Shown: piece after piece, positions 54,841-63,345 of the stretch
Layout: each line of letters starts with the position of its first letter
Position numbering within the stretch: position 1 is the stretch's first letter
Assembly (NCBI RefSeq): GCF_013664685.1
Contig: NZ_JAAKDE010000003.1
Location: 1 to 64,000 of the forward strand
Direction of reading: 5' to 3'
DNA: 64,000 bases
From: Capillibacterium thermochitinicola
Lineage (GTDB): Bacteria > Bacillota > UBA4882 > UBA10575
Program-made: the position numbers and the translations under genes
Notes under the pieces: generated by a model
Told to the model about the DNA's origin: nothing
The model's database searches: none
The model's input: the letters and a program-made list of their open reading frames with translations, nothing else

Positions 54841-56531
54841 CGGTCCTCCTCTTTGATTTCGGTGACTTCCCCACCGAAAAGTTCCAAAGTTTTGCGGAGT
54901 AAATCTGGAGAATTCTCCTCCGCCTGGTTATTTCCTGCTTCTCCCAGAATAAATTGGGGGATCAGCTTTTCGCCGGTGACTTCCTGTAAAACTTCGGTCA
55001 CGAGGCGGGTGTACTCCACCTCCCTTATTTTCTCCCAATGAAATTCGAGGGTAAAGCGGATCAAGAGTTGATTGCCGCGCCGCCCGATGGGGGTTCCTTC
55101 CCGGAGTAAGGCTTCAACGGTCCTTTTCCGCTGCTTGACCCCTTCTAAAACCTCTTCCCAGCGGTCAAAGGGTTGTAATTCAACGGACGCCGGGGTGGGC
55201 GCCGCCGGGGCCGAAGCAGGCGTCGCCGCCAACCCCTTCGTCGCCGAAGGCGTGAAGGCCGCTTTGTCCGCCGCAGGAGCGGGGGCTGTTCTGGTCACCG
55301 CCGGGGCGGGTGTCGCTTTGGCGGCCAGTCCCCGCGCCGCGGGCGGCCGGTTGCCGAGCGCCGCCTCCAGCTGCGCCAACCTTCGCTCCAACGCCGCCAC
55401 CTTCTGTGCAAGCTGGTCAAGGGCAGAGTCCGGTGCGGTTTCCTCCTCCGTTAACAGGCGCAAAAAAGCCATCTCCAACGGCAGGCTCCCCTCCGTCCCC
55501 CGGCGGGCCGCCGAACCGGCCTCGAGAAAGAGGCCAACCCCCCGCTTTAATTTCGCCTGCCCCAGTTTATCGGCGATGGTCCGGGCGGTTTCTTTTTCCG
55601 CCGGACTGAAGGGCACAGCGTCCGCGGTCTCTGTCCACAGCAAAAGGAGAAGATCCCGGAAGAAACCGGCGATCTGCCGCGCAAAAAGAGGCAGATCCTT
55701 CCCTTCGGCACTGGCCTTTTGGATCAAACGAAAGCCGGCCGCCGGATTGGCAGCCGCGACGGCTTCGCCCAAAGCCAGCAAAGTCTCGTTCTCCACCAAA
55801 CCAAGGACGGCCCGCACATCGGCGGCGGTTAGCTTCCCTTCGGCGTAAGCCAGGCCCTGTTCCAAAAGGCCAATAGCGTCACGCATTCCCCCGTCCGTCA
55901 CCTGACCAATCAAACGGAGGGCTTCCTCCTCGGCGGTCAGTCCTTCAGCCGCCACTACCCGGGCCAAGTGGGCGCTGATCTCCTGGCTCGTCAACCGTTT
56001 AAAATCAAACTTTTGGCACCGGGAAAGAATGGTTGCCGGCACTTTATGGCTCTCGGTCGTGGCAAAGATAAAGATCACATGCGGCGGCGGCTCCTCCAAT
56101 GTCTTCAAAAGCGCGTTGAAGGCTTCGGTCGTTAGCATGTGAACCTCATCGATGATATAGACCTTAAATTTCCCTTCCACCGGCGCAAACTTTACTTTTT
56201 CCCTTAAATCCCGGACCTCGTCAATCCCGCGGTTGGACGCGCCGTCGATCTCCAACACATCCAGCGAAACCCCGTCGTTGATCCGCTGGCAACTGGGACA
56301 CTGGTTGCAAGGATCAGGGCTTTCGCCCCGCCCGGTGCAGTTCACCGCCTTCGCCAGGATCTTCGCCGCCGATGTTTTCCCGGTTCCGCGGGGGCCGGTA
56401 AACAGATAGGCGTGGGCCACCTTGTTATACAGCAGGGCATTGCGTAAAGTCCGGACCACATGCTCCTGGCCGACAAAGCCTTCCGTAAAACTCAGTGGCC
56501 GCCATTTGCGATAAAGACTAAGATACTCCAA
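54837..56531 (-). CDS. dnaX: DNA polymerase III subunit gamma/tau
   Basis: DnaX is the clamp-loader ATPase. The 564 residues have Walker A GPRGTGKTSAAKIL near residue 45, a zinc module (CTGRGESPDPCNQCPSC near 64-80), IDEVHMLTTEAFNALLKTLEEPP near 125 and the SRC motif region (ILSRCQKFDFKRL). After about residue 395 follows a low-complexity Ala/Pro/Thr linker and a C-terminal tau-like domain. I see no obvious slippery site for a shorter gamma form. No SRP RNA gene precedes it, unlike in many Firmicutes. Confidence 0.97.
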   Translation of the reverse strand: MEYLSLYRKWRPLSFTEGFVGQEHVVRTLRNALLYNKVAHAYLFTGPRGTGKTSAAKILAKAVNCTGRGESPDPCNQCPSCQRINDGVSLDVLEIDGASNRGIDEVRDLREKVKFAPVEGKFKVYIIDEVHMLTTEAFNALLKTLEEPPPHVIFIFATTESHKVPATILSRCQKFDFKRLTSQEISAHLARVVAAEGLTAEEEALRLIGQVTDGGMRDAIGLLEQGLAYAEGKLTAADVRAVLGLVENETLLALGEAVAAANPAAGFRLIQKASAEGKDLPLFARQIAGFFRDLLLLLWTETADAVPFSPAEKETARTIADKLGQAKLKRGVGLFLEAGSAARRGTEGSLPLEMAFLRLLTEEETAPDSALDQLAQKVAALERRLAQLEAALGNRPPAARGLAAKATPAPAVTRTAPAPAADKAAFTPSATKGLAATPASAPAAPTPASVELQPFDRWEEVLEGVKQRKRTVEALLREGTPIGRRGNQLLIRFTLEFHWEKIREVEYTRLVTEVLQEVTGEKLIPQFILGEAGNNQAEENSPDLLRKTLELFGGEVTEIKEEDR

Positions 56532-56590
56532 TTATTTCCCCGTCCTTCTTCCGTTTCGTACTTAGCGTTTTACGTTTTATTTGAAACAAA

Positions 56591-57097
56591 CTAAAAATAG
56601 TCGTAGGAAACAATCTCCGACAGTTGTTTCCGCGGCCTGGCCTCCGGATTCTCCGCCGGATAACCAAGGGGCACCAATCCCGCCACCATATAGTGGGCGG
56701 GGATGGCCAGGACCCTTTTCACCTCTTCCTGGTCAAAAGAGCCGATCCAACAGGTGCCGAGACCAAGGGCGGTCGCCGCCAGCATCATATTGGTCAAGGC
56801 AATCGTCAAATCCACCGCATAAGTCGGTACTCCGCACCGCATCACCCGTTCGGGGTTGAGGGCGACCCCGGCGATGATCACCGGTGCAGTCCCGATAAAG
56901 GGCTGGCCGGCCGCCTCTGTCACCCGCCGGATCTGGGACGGATCCCTCACCACCACAAACCGCCACTCCTGCCGGTTCCGGGCTGAAGGGGCAAGGCGGG
57001 CGGCTTCCAGGACCTGCCTCAAGGTTTCTTCCGCAAGAGGGCGGCTTTCGTACTTGCGGATGCTCCGCCGCCCACGGATTGCCGCCATGACATCCAT
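56591..57097 (-). CDS. nitroreductase family FMN-dependent oxidoreductase
   Basis: I start at ATG 57097, after GAGGTG; a GTG 9 bases upstream is the alternative. The 168 residues show the FMN-binding N-terminus MAAIRGRRSIRKYESRPL, APSARNRQEWRFVVV near residue 35, and a C-terminal GLVPLGYPAENPEARPRKQLSEIV segment. Such enzymes reduce nitro groups, quinones or flavins. The physiological substrate is unknown. It follows dnaX only by position and has its own upstream spacer. Confidence 0.92.
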   Translation of the reverse strand: MDVMAAIRGRRSIRKYESRPLAEETLRQVLEAARLAPSARNRQEWRFVVVRDPSQIRRVTEAAGQPFIGTAPVIIAGVALNPERVMRCGVPTYAVDLTIALTNMMLAATALGLGTCWIGSFDQEEVKRVLAIPAHYMVAGLVPLGYPAENPEARPRKQLSEIVSYDYF

Positions 57098-57417
57098 CCT
57101 TTTCACCTCGGACTATATTTTCTTCCTTTTTCCTTCAGAGTATCTTCAGGATCTTCCATAAAAGGCGGCAGAATCCTGCTCACAGATATTAACGTTCATT
57201 ATACAACAGGTCAGCCCCGTTGGGAAGGAAAAAGCGGCAGTTTTAAGAAAACTTTGCCGATGAAAGCCGATGAAAAAAGAGCGCCGACCACAGCGCTCTT
57301 TTTTTACGAACTCCTCCCGCTTTCTCCGGTTCGCCCACATCATCCTGATGAAAAACACGAAGGCTTTGGGCTTTACTCGCGCAACCCATTACAGCTTTAC
57401 TCTAACACATTGCGCTT
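57098..57417. other. 320-base spacer between macB-like permease and nitroreductase genes
   Basis: It contains the terminator at 57273-57305 and, on the minus strand, a TATAAT at 57197-57202 that may be the -10 of the nitroreductase promoter, without a clear -35 box. A 70-codon frame across the terminator is not credible. Nothing else is seen. Confidence 0.5.
57273..57305 (-). terminator. terminator of the efflux operon
   Basis: AGAGCGC and GCGCTCT form a perfect stem with A run and T run on both sides, so it can work in both directions. On the minus strand it lies about 110 bases past the stop of the MacB-like permease. Confidence 0.9.
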
Positions 57418-58629
57418 TTACTCATAACTTAGGGCAATGACCGGATCCAGTTTCGAAGCTTTCCGGGCCGGATAAATCCCGAAGAATAACCCAACCAGTA
57501 GGGAAAAGGAGAAAGCCACCAAGACCGAGGTATGGGTGACCACCAGCGGCCAACCGCCGATCCGCGCCACCCCGGCCGCCCCCAACCAGCCGAGGCCGAT
57601 GCCGAGGAGACCACCAAGCCCGCTCATCGTCAGCGCCTCAATGATGAATTGGGCCAGAATATGGCGTCTTTTGGCCCCCAGGGCTTTCCGGATCCCAATC
57701 TCCCTGGTTCTTTCCGTCACCGAAACCAACATGATATTCATAATCCCGATCCCGCCCACCAGGAGAGAGATGCCGGCAATCCCGCCCAGCATCAGACTTA
57801 AGGTCCCCGTCACCTGGCTAATCGTCTCCAAAAGCTGCTCCTGGCTGGTTATCCGGAACTTATCCGCCCCGCCCAGGTAACGGGTGAGGAAGTATTCAAT
57901 CTCACCCACGGCCGCTTTCGCCGCCGCCGCCGAAACCGCCTGGGCAGTGTAGCCGTTGACGTATTTACGGTTGTTGATCTTCTTCATTAAGACCGAGGCG
58001 GGGATAAAGGCCTGGTTTTCGATGTTCCCCCACGCGCCGGTCCCCTTCTCCTCCATCACGCCGACCACCACAAATAGGAGATGCCGGTTACGGACGAACA
58101 ACTTAACCGTTTGCCCCAAAGGATCCGTATTGGGGAAAAGCTCTTTCGCCAAACCGGAACCCAGGACCATCACATTGGTGGCGTTGGCCTCGTGCGCTTC
58201 CGTGATAAACTGGCCCCGGGCCGGATAGAAGTCGTAAATCTGCTGATAAACGGGGGTGACCCCGACCACCTGCGTCTGGTAGTTGGCATTCCCAGCAATC
58301 AACAGGCCGGAGGTCTGCACATTCGGCATGATCCGCCCCACCGAAGGGCAGTTTTGCAGGATCTGCTCGGCCAGTTCCATGGTGAAGACGTCCGTGGCGG
58401 TAAAGCTGATCCGGCCGCCGCTTCCCCGGCGGATCCCCGGGCTGATCGTAATTAAATTGGAGCCCAACTGGGAGATTTGGTTGGTCACTTGCGAGCGGGC
58501 CCCGGAACCCACCGAAACAATGGCGATCACCGCGCCCACTCCGATAATGATGCCCAGCATCGAGAGGAAAGAACGGAGTTTATTCACGGTCAAGCTGTCA
58601 AAGGCCATCCGTAAAATCGCGAGAATCAT
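57418..58629 (-). CDS. MacB/FtsX-type ABC transporter permease
   Basis: The 403 residues have an N-terminal transmembrane helix near residues 18-45, a large extracytoplasmic MacB-type domain (about 50-270) and three more helices (near 280-300, 325-360 and 365-390). [22 protein letters not shown] near residue 312 is the FtsX-family signature. It overlaps the ATPase gene by 4 bases. With the adaptor and TolC-like genes it forms a MacAB-TolC-type set, probably moving a peptide, lipid or drug out of the membrane. Confidence 0.95.
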   Translation of the reverse strand: MILAILRMAFDSLTVNKLRSFLSMLGIIIGVGAVIAIVSVGSGARSQVTNQISQLGSNLITISPGIRRGSGGRISFTATDVFTMELAEQILQNCPSVGRIMPNVQTSGLLIAGNANYQTQVVGVTPVYQQIYDFYPARGQFITEAHEANATNVMVLGSGLAKELFPNTDPLGQTVKLFVRNRHLLFVVVGVMEEKGTGAWGNIENQAFIPASVLMKKINNRKYVNGYTAQAVSAAAAKAAVGEIEYFLTRYLGGADKFRITSQEQLLETISQVTGTLSLMLGGIAGISLLVGGIGIMNIMLVSVTERTREIGIRKALGAKRRHILAQFIIEALTMSGLGGLLGIGLGWLGAAGVARIGGWPLVVTHTSVLVAFSFSLLVGLFFGIYPARKASKLDPVIALSYE

Positions 58630-59309
58630 GCGATCACCTCGTCTTTCTGCACCAGACCGTCCCGGATCTGGATCACCCGGCGGGCTTGTCTGGCAATCTC
58701 CGGGTCATGGGTGACCATAATAATGGTGTGCCCATTCTGGTTTAATTGGCGAAAGATGCCCAAAATCTCCTGTCCGGTCTTGGAGTCCAGGTTCCCCGTG
58801 GGTTCATCCGCCAAGATCAAGGACGGGTTGTTGATTAAAGCGCGGGCGATCGCCACCCGCTGTTTTTGTCCGCCGGAGATCTCGTTGGGCCGGTGGTGTA
58901 AGCGCTCGCCCAGCCCCACCTGGCGCAAGGCCTCCTCCGCCAGCTTCAACTGGCGGCGGCGTCCCCGGACCCCGCCGTAGATCAAGGGAACACAAACATT
59001 CTGCAAAATGGTGGCTTTCGGTAGGAGATTAAACTGTTGGAAAACAAAACCAATTTTTTTATTCCGAATCGCGGCCAGTTCATTATCGGAAACCGTACTC
59101 ACATCCTGCCCATCCAGGTAGTAACGGCCGGCGGTCGGCTGGTCGAGGCAGCCCAGGATGTGCATGAGCGTTGATTTCCCGGAGCCCGACGGCCCGATGA
59201 TCGCCACAAACTCCCCGGCTTCTATCTGAAAGGAAACGCCTTTCAAGGCTTCTACCTGGACCGGACCCATCCGGTAGATCTTCTGCAAATTATCCACGCG
59301 AATTAACAT
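58626..59309 (-). CDS. ABC transporter ATP-binding protein (MacB/LolD type)
   Basis: This is the nucleotide-binding subunit, 227 residues. Walker A is [15 protein letters not shown] near residue 39, the signature is [15 protein letters not shown] near 144 (ISGGQ instead of LSGGQ) and Walker B is [12 protein letters not shown] near 163. It overlaps the permease gene and lies 16 bases after the adaptor gene. Confidence 0.97.
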   Translation of the reverse strand: MLIRVDNLQKIYRMGPVQVEALKGVSFQIEAGEFVAIIGPSGSGKSTLMHILGCLDQPTAGRYYLDGQDVSTVSDNELAAIRNKKIGFVFQQFNLLPKATILQNVCVPLIYGGVRGRRRQLKLAEEALRQVGLGERLHHRPNEISGGQKQRVAIARALINNPSLILADEPTGNLDSKTGQEILGIFRQLNQNGHTIIMVTHDPEIARQARRVIQIRDGLVQKDEVIA

Positions 59310-59325
59310 CTTCTCACCTGCCGAA

Positions 59326-60366
59326 TTAGATTCCCGCGCGCGGGCCCGGTTGACGCTGACCCGGATTGGAGTTGTTGTTCCCGGCGAACTGGTAGGTATT
59401 TATCATGATCTCATCACCGGGCGCGAGCCCTTCCCGGATCACCACCGAAAATCCGTTGCTCGGGCCGGTTACCACCGGTGTCGGTACCGGTTGGTTATTC
59501 ACGATCTTCATCACCTGCTCCTGGCCACGGTTATTAAAAATCGCAGTAATCGGCACCATCACCTGGTCTTTGATCTCCTCAACAATGATCTCCACTTCGG
59601 CCGAATACTCCGGTTTCAGCAAAGGGGATTCTTCGGTCAACACAATCTTAACCGGTAAGGAGACCACGCCGTTCTCGTTCACCGCCTGCAGGGCAACCTC
59701 TTTTACCCGGCCTTCGAACCGCCGGTCCGGAATCGCCTCCACCCTGATAACGGCCCGCTGCCCGACCACCACCTGTGGACTTTCGTTCTCACTAATCTTC
59801 ACTTCAATTTCATAGGGACCATCCGCGATGATCGTCCCGACCACACTCTGTTCGCTCGTCCCCACGTAATCGCCGACATCCACCAGATCGCGGGTGATGA
59901 TCCCGTCAAAGGGTGCCCGTAACTTCGTGGCGGTCAAGTTCTTCTCGGCGAGCTTCAGATTTAACTCCGCCTCTTTAATCTCCCGTTCCAAACCGTTAAT
60001 CAGCGCCAAATCATAGGCCCGTTTTGCCTGGAGGTAATCCAGTTCTTGCCGGGTGGAATCAAGCTCCACCAGAACCTCGTCTTTCTTCACCTGCCGCCCG
60101 ACCTGGAGGTAATCGGTGACCACGCGCCCGCTCACACTGAAAACCAAATCCTTACTCTGCTGGGGCGATAAATAGCCACTGGCCGTAATCGTCTTTTGGA
60201 AATCGCCCTTTTCCACCTTCATTACGGCGTTTGGCGGAATTTCCTGGTTTAATGGTCCGCTTCCGGTCAGTTTGGCCCGGCGGCCCTGAACCGCAAAGAC
60301 GATCACTAAACCAACCACTAAAAACAGAATTACCGGTAGGAGCCAACGTTTTTTTCTCTTCTTCAT
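59326..60366 (-). CDS. MacA/HlyD-type efflux adaptor protein
   Basis: The 346 residues begin with [25 protein letters not shown], an N-terminal membrane anchor. Then come a lipoyl-like beta-barrel region ([25 protein letters not shown] near 78), a short coiled-coil hairpin (about 105-145) and [20 protein letters not shown] near 150. The C-terminal Asn/Gly/Pro-rich tail is disordered. It would bridge the inner-membrane pump and an outer channel. It lies 47 bases after the second TolC-like gene. Confidence 0.94.
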   Translation of the reverse strand: MKKRKKRWLLPVILFLVVGLVIVFAVQGRRAKLTGSGPLNQEIPPNAVMKVEKGDFQKTITASGYLSPQQSKDLVFSVSGRVVTDYLQVGRQVKKDEVLVELDSTRQELDYLQAKRAYDLALINGLEREIKEAELNLKLAEKNLTATKLRAPFDGIITRDLVDVGDYVGTSEQSVVGTIIADGPYEIEVKISENESPQVVVGQRAVIRVEAIPDRRFEGRVKEVALQAVNENGVVSLPVKIVLTEESPLLKPEYSAEVEIIVEEIKDQVMVPITAIFNNRGQEQVMKIVNNQPVPTPVVTGPSNGFSVVIREGLAPGDEIMINTYQFAGNNNSNPGQRQPGPRAGI

Positions 60367-60413
60367 CGGTGAACCCCCTCTATTTAAACCCTTCCTTGGA
60401 ACGGTTGTTGCGC

Positions 60414-61823
60414 TTAAAGCATGCCAACCAAATGGAACAGCCGGAGCTTGCTCAACAAGACCTGATCCGTCGCTGCTTTATAACCGATTTCTGCGCTTTT
60501 CTCCTCCAGCAGCTTCAAGTTCCAGTCTTTTTCGGTCAGAAAACCGGCTTCCCGTTGTCGCCGGTAAACCTCCGTTTCCAAGCGCACTTTGGCCAAAGCC
60601 AGCTCCTTCTCCTCGACCTGCAATTCGGCCAAGTCGACCTCGTTCAGCAAACTCCGTAGTTCGGTGTCCAACTGGGCGCGTAAACTCTCTTCCTCCCGGT
60701 CCGCCGTTTCCAGCCGGGCTTCGTACATCTCCCGCTCCAGCCGCCGGATCCCCCCGTCCCACAACCGATAATTGAGGTTCAGGTTAAGGGTCCAGCTCTG
60801 CCGGGATGAATCGTAAGTTCCGCCCCCGTTCACCTGCGGCCAATACTCCCCTTGTTTCCACCGCCAATCCTGTTCCAACTGGGCACGGTCCAAACGTTTC
60901 GCGGCCAGTTGGTGATGGGTGGCTTCCAGCCGTTGTAAATAGGCCGCATGGTCTTGCGCGGTCACAGGTTGCGTTTGCACCTCCGCCCGCAGTTGCCGGA
61001 GGTAACTATTGTCCTCTTCCAACTTCACTTGGTAATCCGCCGGCAACCCCAGCGCCAGCCGCCACTGGCGCTCGGCCTCATGATAGCGGTTGGCGGCTTG
61101 TTTTCGTTTGTATTCCGCCTGTTTCAAAGCGACTTGAGCGCTGAGCAGCTGCATCTCGCCGGCTTCCCCGATCGCCGCCCGCTCCCGGGTTAACCTCAGC
61201 TCATCAACGGCAAAGCCGTACTCGGCTTCCGCCACCGCCAGTTGTTCCGCCAGACGCAATAAATTAAGGTAACCTTCCAGCCACTCAATCTTCATCCTGG
61301 TCGCTTGCCAAGCCAGATTCGCCTCCGCTTTTTGTAAATTAATCAGGGTTCGCAGGTACCTCTGCTCTTCCGCCGAGGGGACCCAAGGAAAAAGCCGTTG
61401 GTTGAGGGAGAAGGAAAAGCCGACCTCCGGTTCGGCCGCAGTGTTTAAATCCTTCTTTAAAGTTAACTGCGGTTCCAAAGCAAGCCCGAACCGGAAGGCT
61501 TTACGGCCGGTAATTCCGGCCCGTACCTGTTCCGTTTCCTCACGGCCGGAGAGTGGTTCCGCCTTCTCTCCTGTTCCGGACAGGCTTAAGCCTCCGTCTA
61601 AGTTCAGTTGCCAGCGTAGACTCGTTTCGATGGTGGCCAGTTCCCGCTGGATCTGCTCCACCTCTTGCCGCAGCGTGATCAGGGACGGGCTATGTTCGAG
61701 GCCCCAGGCGATCACTGCAGCCAAACTGTCCGGTTCCGCAGCCTCTTGCCCCTGAACGGGCCGGACCAGGAGAACCAGCAACAGGAAAAAGCAGAAAACA
61801 CGCAAAGATTTACCTTTTTTCAT
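60414..61823 (-). CDS. TolC-family outer-channel-like protein (first of two)
   Basis: The 469-residue product has a signal peptide (MKKGKSLRVFCFFLLLVLLVRPVQG). Long helical repeats follow, with the TolC-family pattern ALKQAEYKRKQAANRYHEAERQWRLALGLPADYQ near residue 233 and a second repeat with LNLNLNYRLWDGG, a beta-strand segment, near 340. TolC proteins form trimeric tunnels across an outer membrane. In this operon the partner is the MacAB-type pump. It lies 6 bases after a second TolC-family gene. Confidence 0.88.
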   Translation of the reverse strand: MKKGKSLRVFCFFLLLVLLVRPVQGQEAAEPDSLAAVIAWGLEHSPSLITLRQEVEQIQRELATIETSLRWQLNLDGGLSLSGTGEKAEPLSGREETEQVRAGITGRKAFRFGLALEPQLTLKKDLNTAAEPEVGFSFSLNQRLFPWVPSAEEQRYLRTLINLQKAEANLAWQATRMKIEWLEGYLNLLRLAEQLAVAEAEYGFAVDELRLTRERAAIGEAGEMQLLSAQVALKQAEYKRKQAANRYHEAERQWRLALGLPADYQVKLEEDNSYLRQLRAEVQTQPVTAQDHAAYLQRLEATHHQLAAKRLDRAQLEQDWRWKQGEYWPQVNGGGTYDSSRQSWTLNLNLNYRLWDGGIRRLEREMYEARLETADREEESLRAQLDTELRSLLNEVDLAELQVEEKELALAKVRLETEVYRRQREAGFLTEKDWNLKLLEEKSAEIGYKAATDQVLLSKLRLFHLVGML

Positions 61824-61829
61824 GGTCGT

Positions 61830-62888
61830 TTACACCTCCAGGTCCAGACCCAGCATTTGTTGGAATTCCCACTTTTTGAGCTGATAATTGGTAACGGCAC
61901 TAAACATTTGGTACTCGGCCTGGAGAAGTTCGGCCTCGGCCGCCAGGCGGTCTACTTCCTTCAAAAGTCCCACTTCATATTGTTTTTGGACCTTTTCGAA
62001 ATTCGCCCGGACCGCGGCCAAATGAACCCGGTTCAACGCCAAATCCTCCGTCAGTTGCTTTAAAGCCGCGTACTGCTGACGGACGGAGTTCTCCAGCTCC
62101 CACGCAGTTTCTTCCTGGCGGAGCAAGGCAAGCTGCAGATTGTTCTTAAGTTCTTGGAGCTCAACCGCCGGTACCGAACCAAGCTGTGCCCGTTCCAGCG
62201 CAATCTGGGCCAGCTCTACTTCCAGCGTCACCGCCCGCAGACTAAGGCTGCTTGCGCGGGCCCGGTTTTGACAGTCAGTTTCGCTTAATTCCCAGGTCAG
62301 CGCTGTTTCCACCGGCTGCAAACGGAAGACGGGTCCGTCCGGCGGCCAGCCGATCTCCTTCGCCAACTGGCGCCGTAACTGTTCATAGCTGTCTTCCGCC
62401 TTTTTCAACTCGAGACGGGCGCGGTGGTACTCGTTCTCTTGTCGCATCAAGGCCAAACGGGTCTCATACCCTTGGGCCACCCGCTGTTTGAGCTGCTCCA
62501 GGGTCAGCGTCTCCCACGCCAGCCGTTTCTGGCGCCAGGTTATTTCCTGCTCGGTTTGGAGCACCTCCAAATACTTCCGGGCAATCTGAAGCAGCGCTTG
62601 GTTTTTGGTCCGCCGGTAATTATCTTCCGCCTGCAACAGATTTAATTCCAGTTGTAACTGGGTGTGACGCGAACCGGCCAGTGTACTTGTGACTTTGTTT
62701 CGCTCATAATTAAGACGGGCGTTTTCCCAAGTAAGCCAGGCCTTTTTAATTCCGTAGTTCGCCTCCAACCCCAGCGCCAGCGCTTCCGCCAAACTTAACT
62801 CCTGCGTGGCTGCCGCCGGAACCAGCGGGGAAATGACCAGCGCCATCAGCGCCCCCAAGAGCATGGCATAGATTATGTTCTTCCGCAA
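61830..62888 (-). CDS. TolC-family protein (second of two, shorter)
   Basis: The 352 residues have a signal peptide (NIIYAMLLGALMALVISPLVPAAA), then SLAEALALGLEANYGIKKAWL near residue 31, typical of the OEP family start. Long amphipathic helices follow and a C-terminal repeat ending ATNYQLKKWEFQQMLGLDLEV-like. It is shorter than usual (about 430) and lacks obvious beta-strand segments between the helices, so it may not form a channel alone. It is the first gene of the operon. Confidence 0.83.
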   Translation of the reverse strand: MRKNIIYAMLLGALMALVISPLVPAAATQELSLAEALALGLEANYGIKKAWLTWENARLNYERNKVTSTLAGSRHTQLQLELNLLQAEDNYRRTKNQALLQIARKYLEVLQTEQEITWRQKRLAWETLTLEQLKQRVAQGYETRLALMRQENEYHRARLELKKAEDSYEQLRRQLAKEIGWPPDGPVFRLQPVETALTWELSETDCQNRARASSLSLRAVTLEVELAQIALERAQLGSVPAVELQELKNNLQLALLRQEETAWELENSVRQQYAALKQLTEDLALNRVHLAAVRANFEKVQKQYEVGLLKEVDRLAAEAELLQAEYQMFSAVTNYQLKKWEFQQMLGLDLEV

Positions 62889-62966
62889 CCGTTCTCCCTC
62901 CTATGTTCAAGCCGAATAAAAAAGGGACAAAAACACTGTTTTTTTATAAAGGTAGGGTGCCCAAGG

Positions 62967-62996
62967 TTTGCCAGCAGAGTCGGCAAGCCAAACCCC
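62967..62996. promoter_or_regulatory. imperfect inverted repeat upstream of the TolC/MacAB operon
   Basis: GGTTTGCC faces GGCAAGCCAAACC, so the arms GGTTTG and CAAACC enclose inner pairing TGCC/GGCA. It lies about 80 bases before the first TolC-family start. It may be an operator or leader structure. I match it to no riboswitch. Confidence 0.3.
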
Positions 62997-63083
62997 TGTT
63001 TCTTCAGTATCACCCAAATAAACGCCATTTTGTCTAGATTGTTCCTTTCAACCCCAACTTTAGACCAAAAGGTTTTTTATACC

Positions 63084-63110
63084 AAAAAAGGCCGCCCTAA
63101 AAACGGCCTT
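63084..63110 (-). terminator. second terminator downstream of tRNA-Leu (CAG)
   Basis: On the minus strand AAGGCCG pairs with CGGCCTT around a 9-base loop, followed by TTTT. It lies before the efflux operon and insulates it from the tRNA unit. Confidence 0.8.
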
Positions 63111-63158
63111 TCGCCATATTAATCTGCGATCCCTTTCTTTTTTGAACTAAAAAATAAA

Positions 63159-63180
63159 CCTCCGTCATTCAACGGAGGTA
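63159..63180 (-). terminator. first terminator downstream of tRNA-Leu (CAG)
   Basis: On the minus strand CCTCCGT pairs with ACGGAGG around TGAATG, followed by TTTATTTTTT, 11 bases past the tRNA 3' end. Confidence 0.75.
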
Positions 63181-63191
63181 AAAAACTTTTT

Positions 63192-63278
63192 TGGTGCCGA
63201 AGGCGGGATTTGAACCCGCACGGGAGTACTCCCACTGCGCCCTGAACGCAGCGCGTCTGCCAATTCCACCACTTCGGC
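63192..63278 (-). tRNA. tRNA-Leu (CAG)
   Basis: The minus strand folds as an 87-base tRNA with acceptor stem GCCGAAG/CTTCGGC, anticodon stem CTGCG/CGCAG around loop TTCAGGG (anticodon CAG), a long variable arm, T-loop GGTTCAAATCC and an encoded CCA. It is the second leucine tRNA in the window. Confidence 0.97.
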
Positions 63279-63290
63279 ATCGCATCACTT

Positions 63291-63319
63291 ATTATAACCG
63301 AAAAACACCGGCTTGTAAA
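63291..63319 (-). promoter_or_regulatory. promoter of tRNA-Leu (CAG)
   Basis: On the minus strand TTTACA (63319-63314), 17 bases, then a perfect TATAAT (63296-63291) end 12 bases before the tRNA. Confidence 0.8.
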
Positions 63320-63345
63320 GGGGTAAACTTGCTAAAAGATCATGG

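Larger units (their letters stand above)
62889..63191. other. 303-base spacer before the efflux operon
   Basis: It holds two minus-strand terminators after tRNA-Leu and a GC-rich inverted repeat at 62967-62996 (see separate entries). No gene or clear -35/-10 pair for the efflux operon was identified. Confidence 0.5.

Noticed and set aside
56532-56590. small SRP RNA gene upstream of dnaX
   Set aside because: The spacer to the nitroreductase gene is only about 60 bases and shows no GGAAAC/GGTGCTGTT-type SRP core.
57146-57358. 70-codon frame on the minus strand
   Set aside because: It runs through a clear bidirectional terminator and has no ribosome-binding site or family resemblance.
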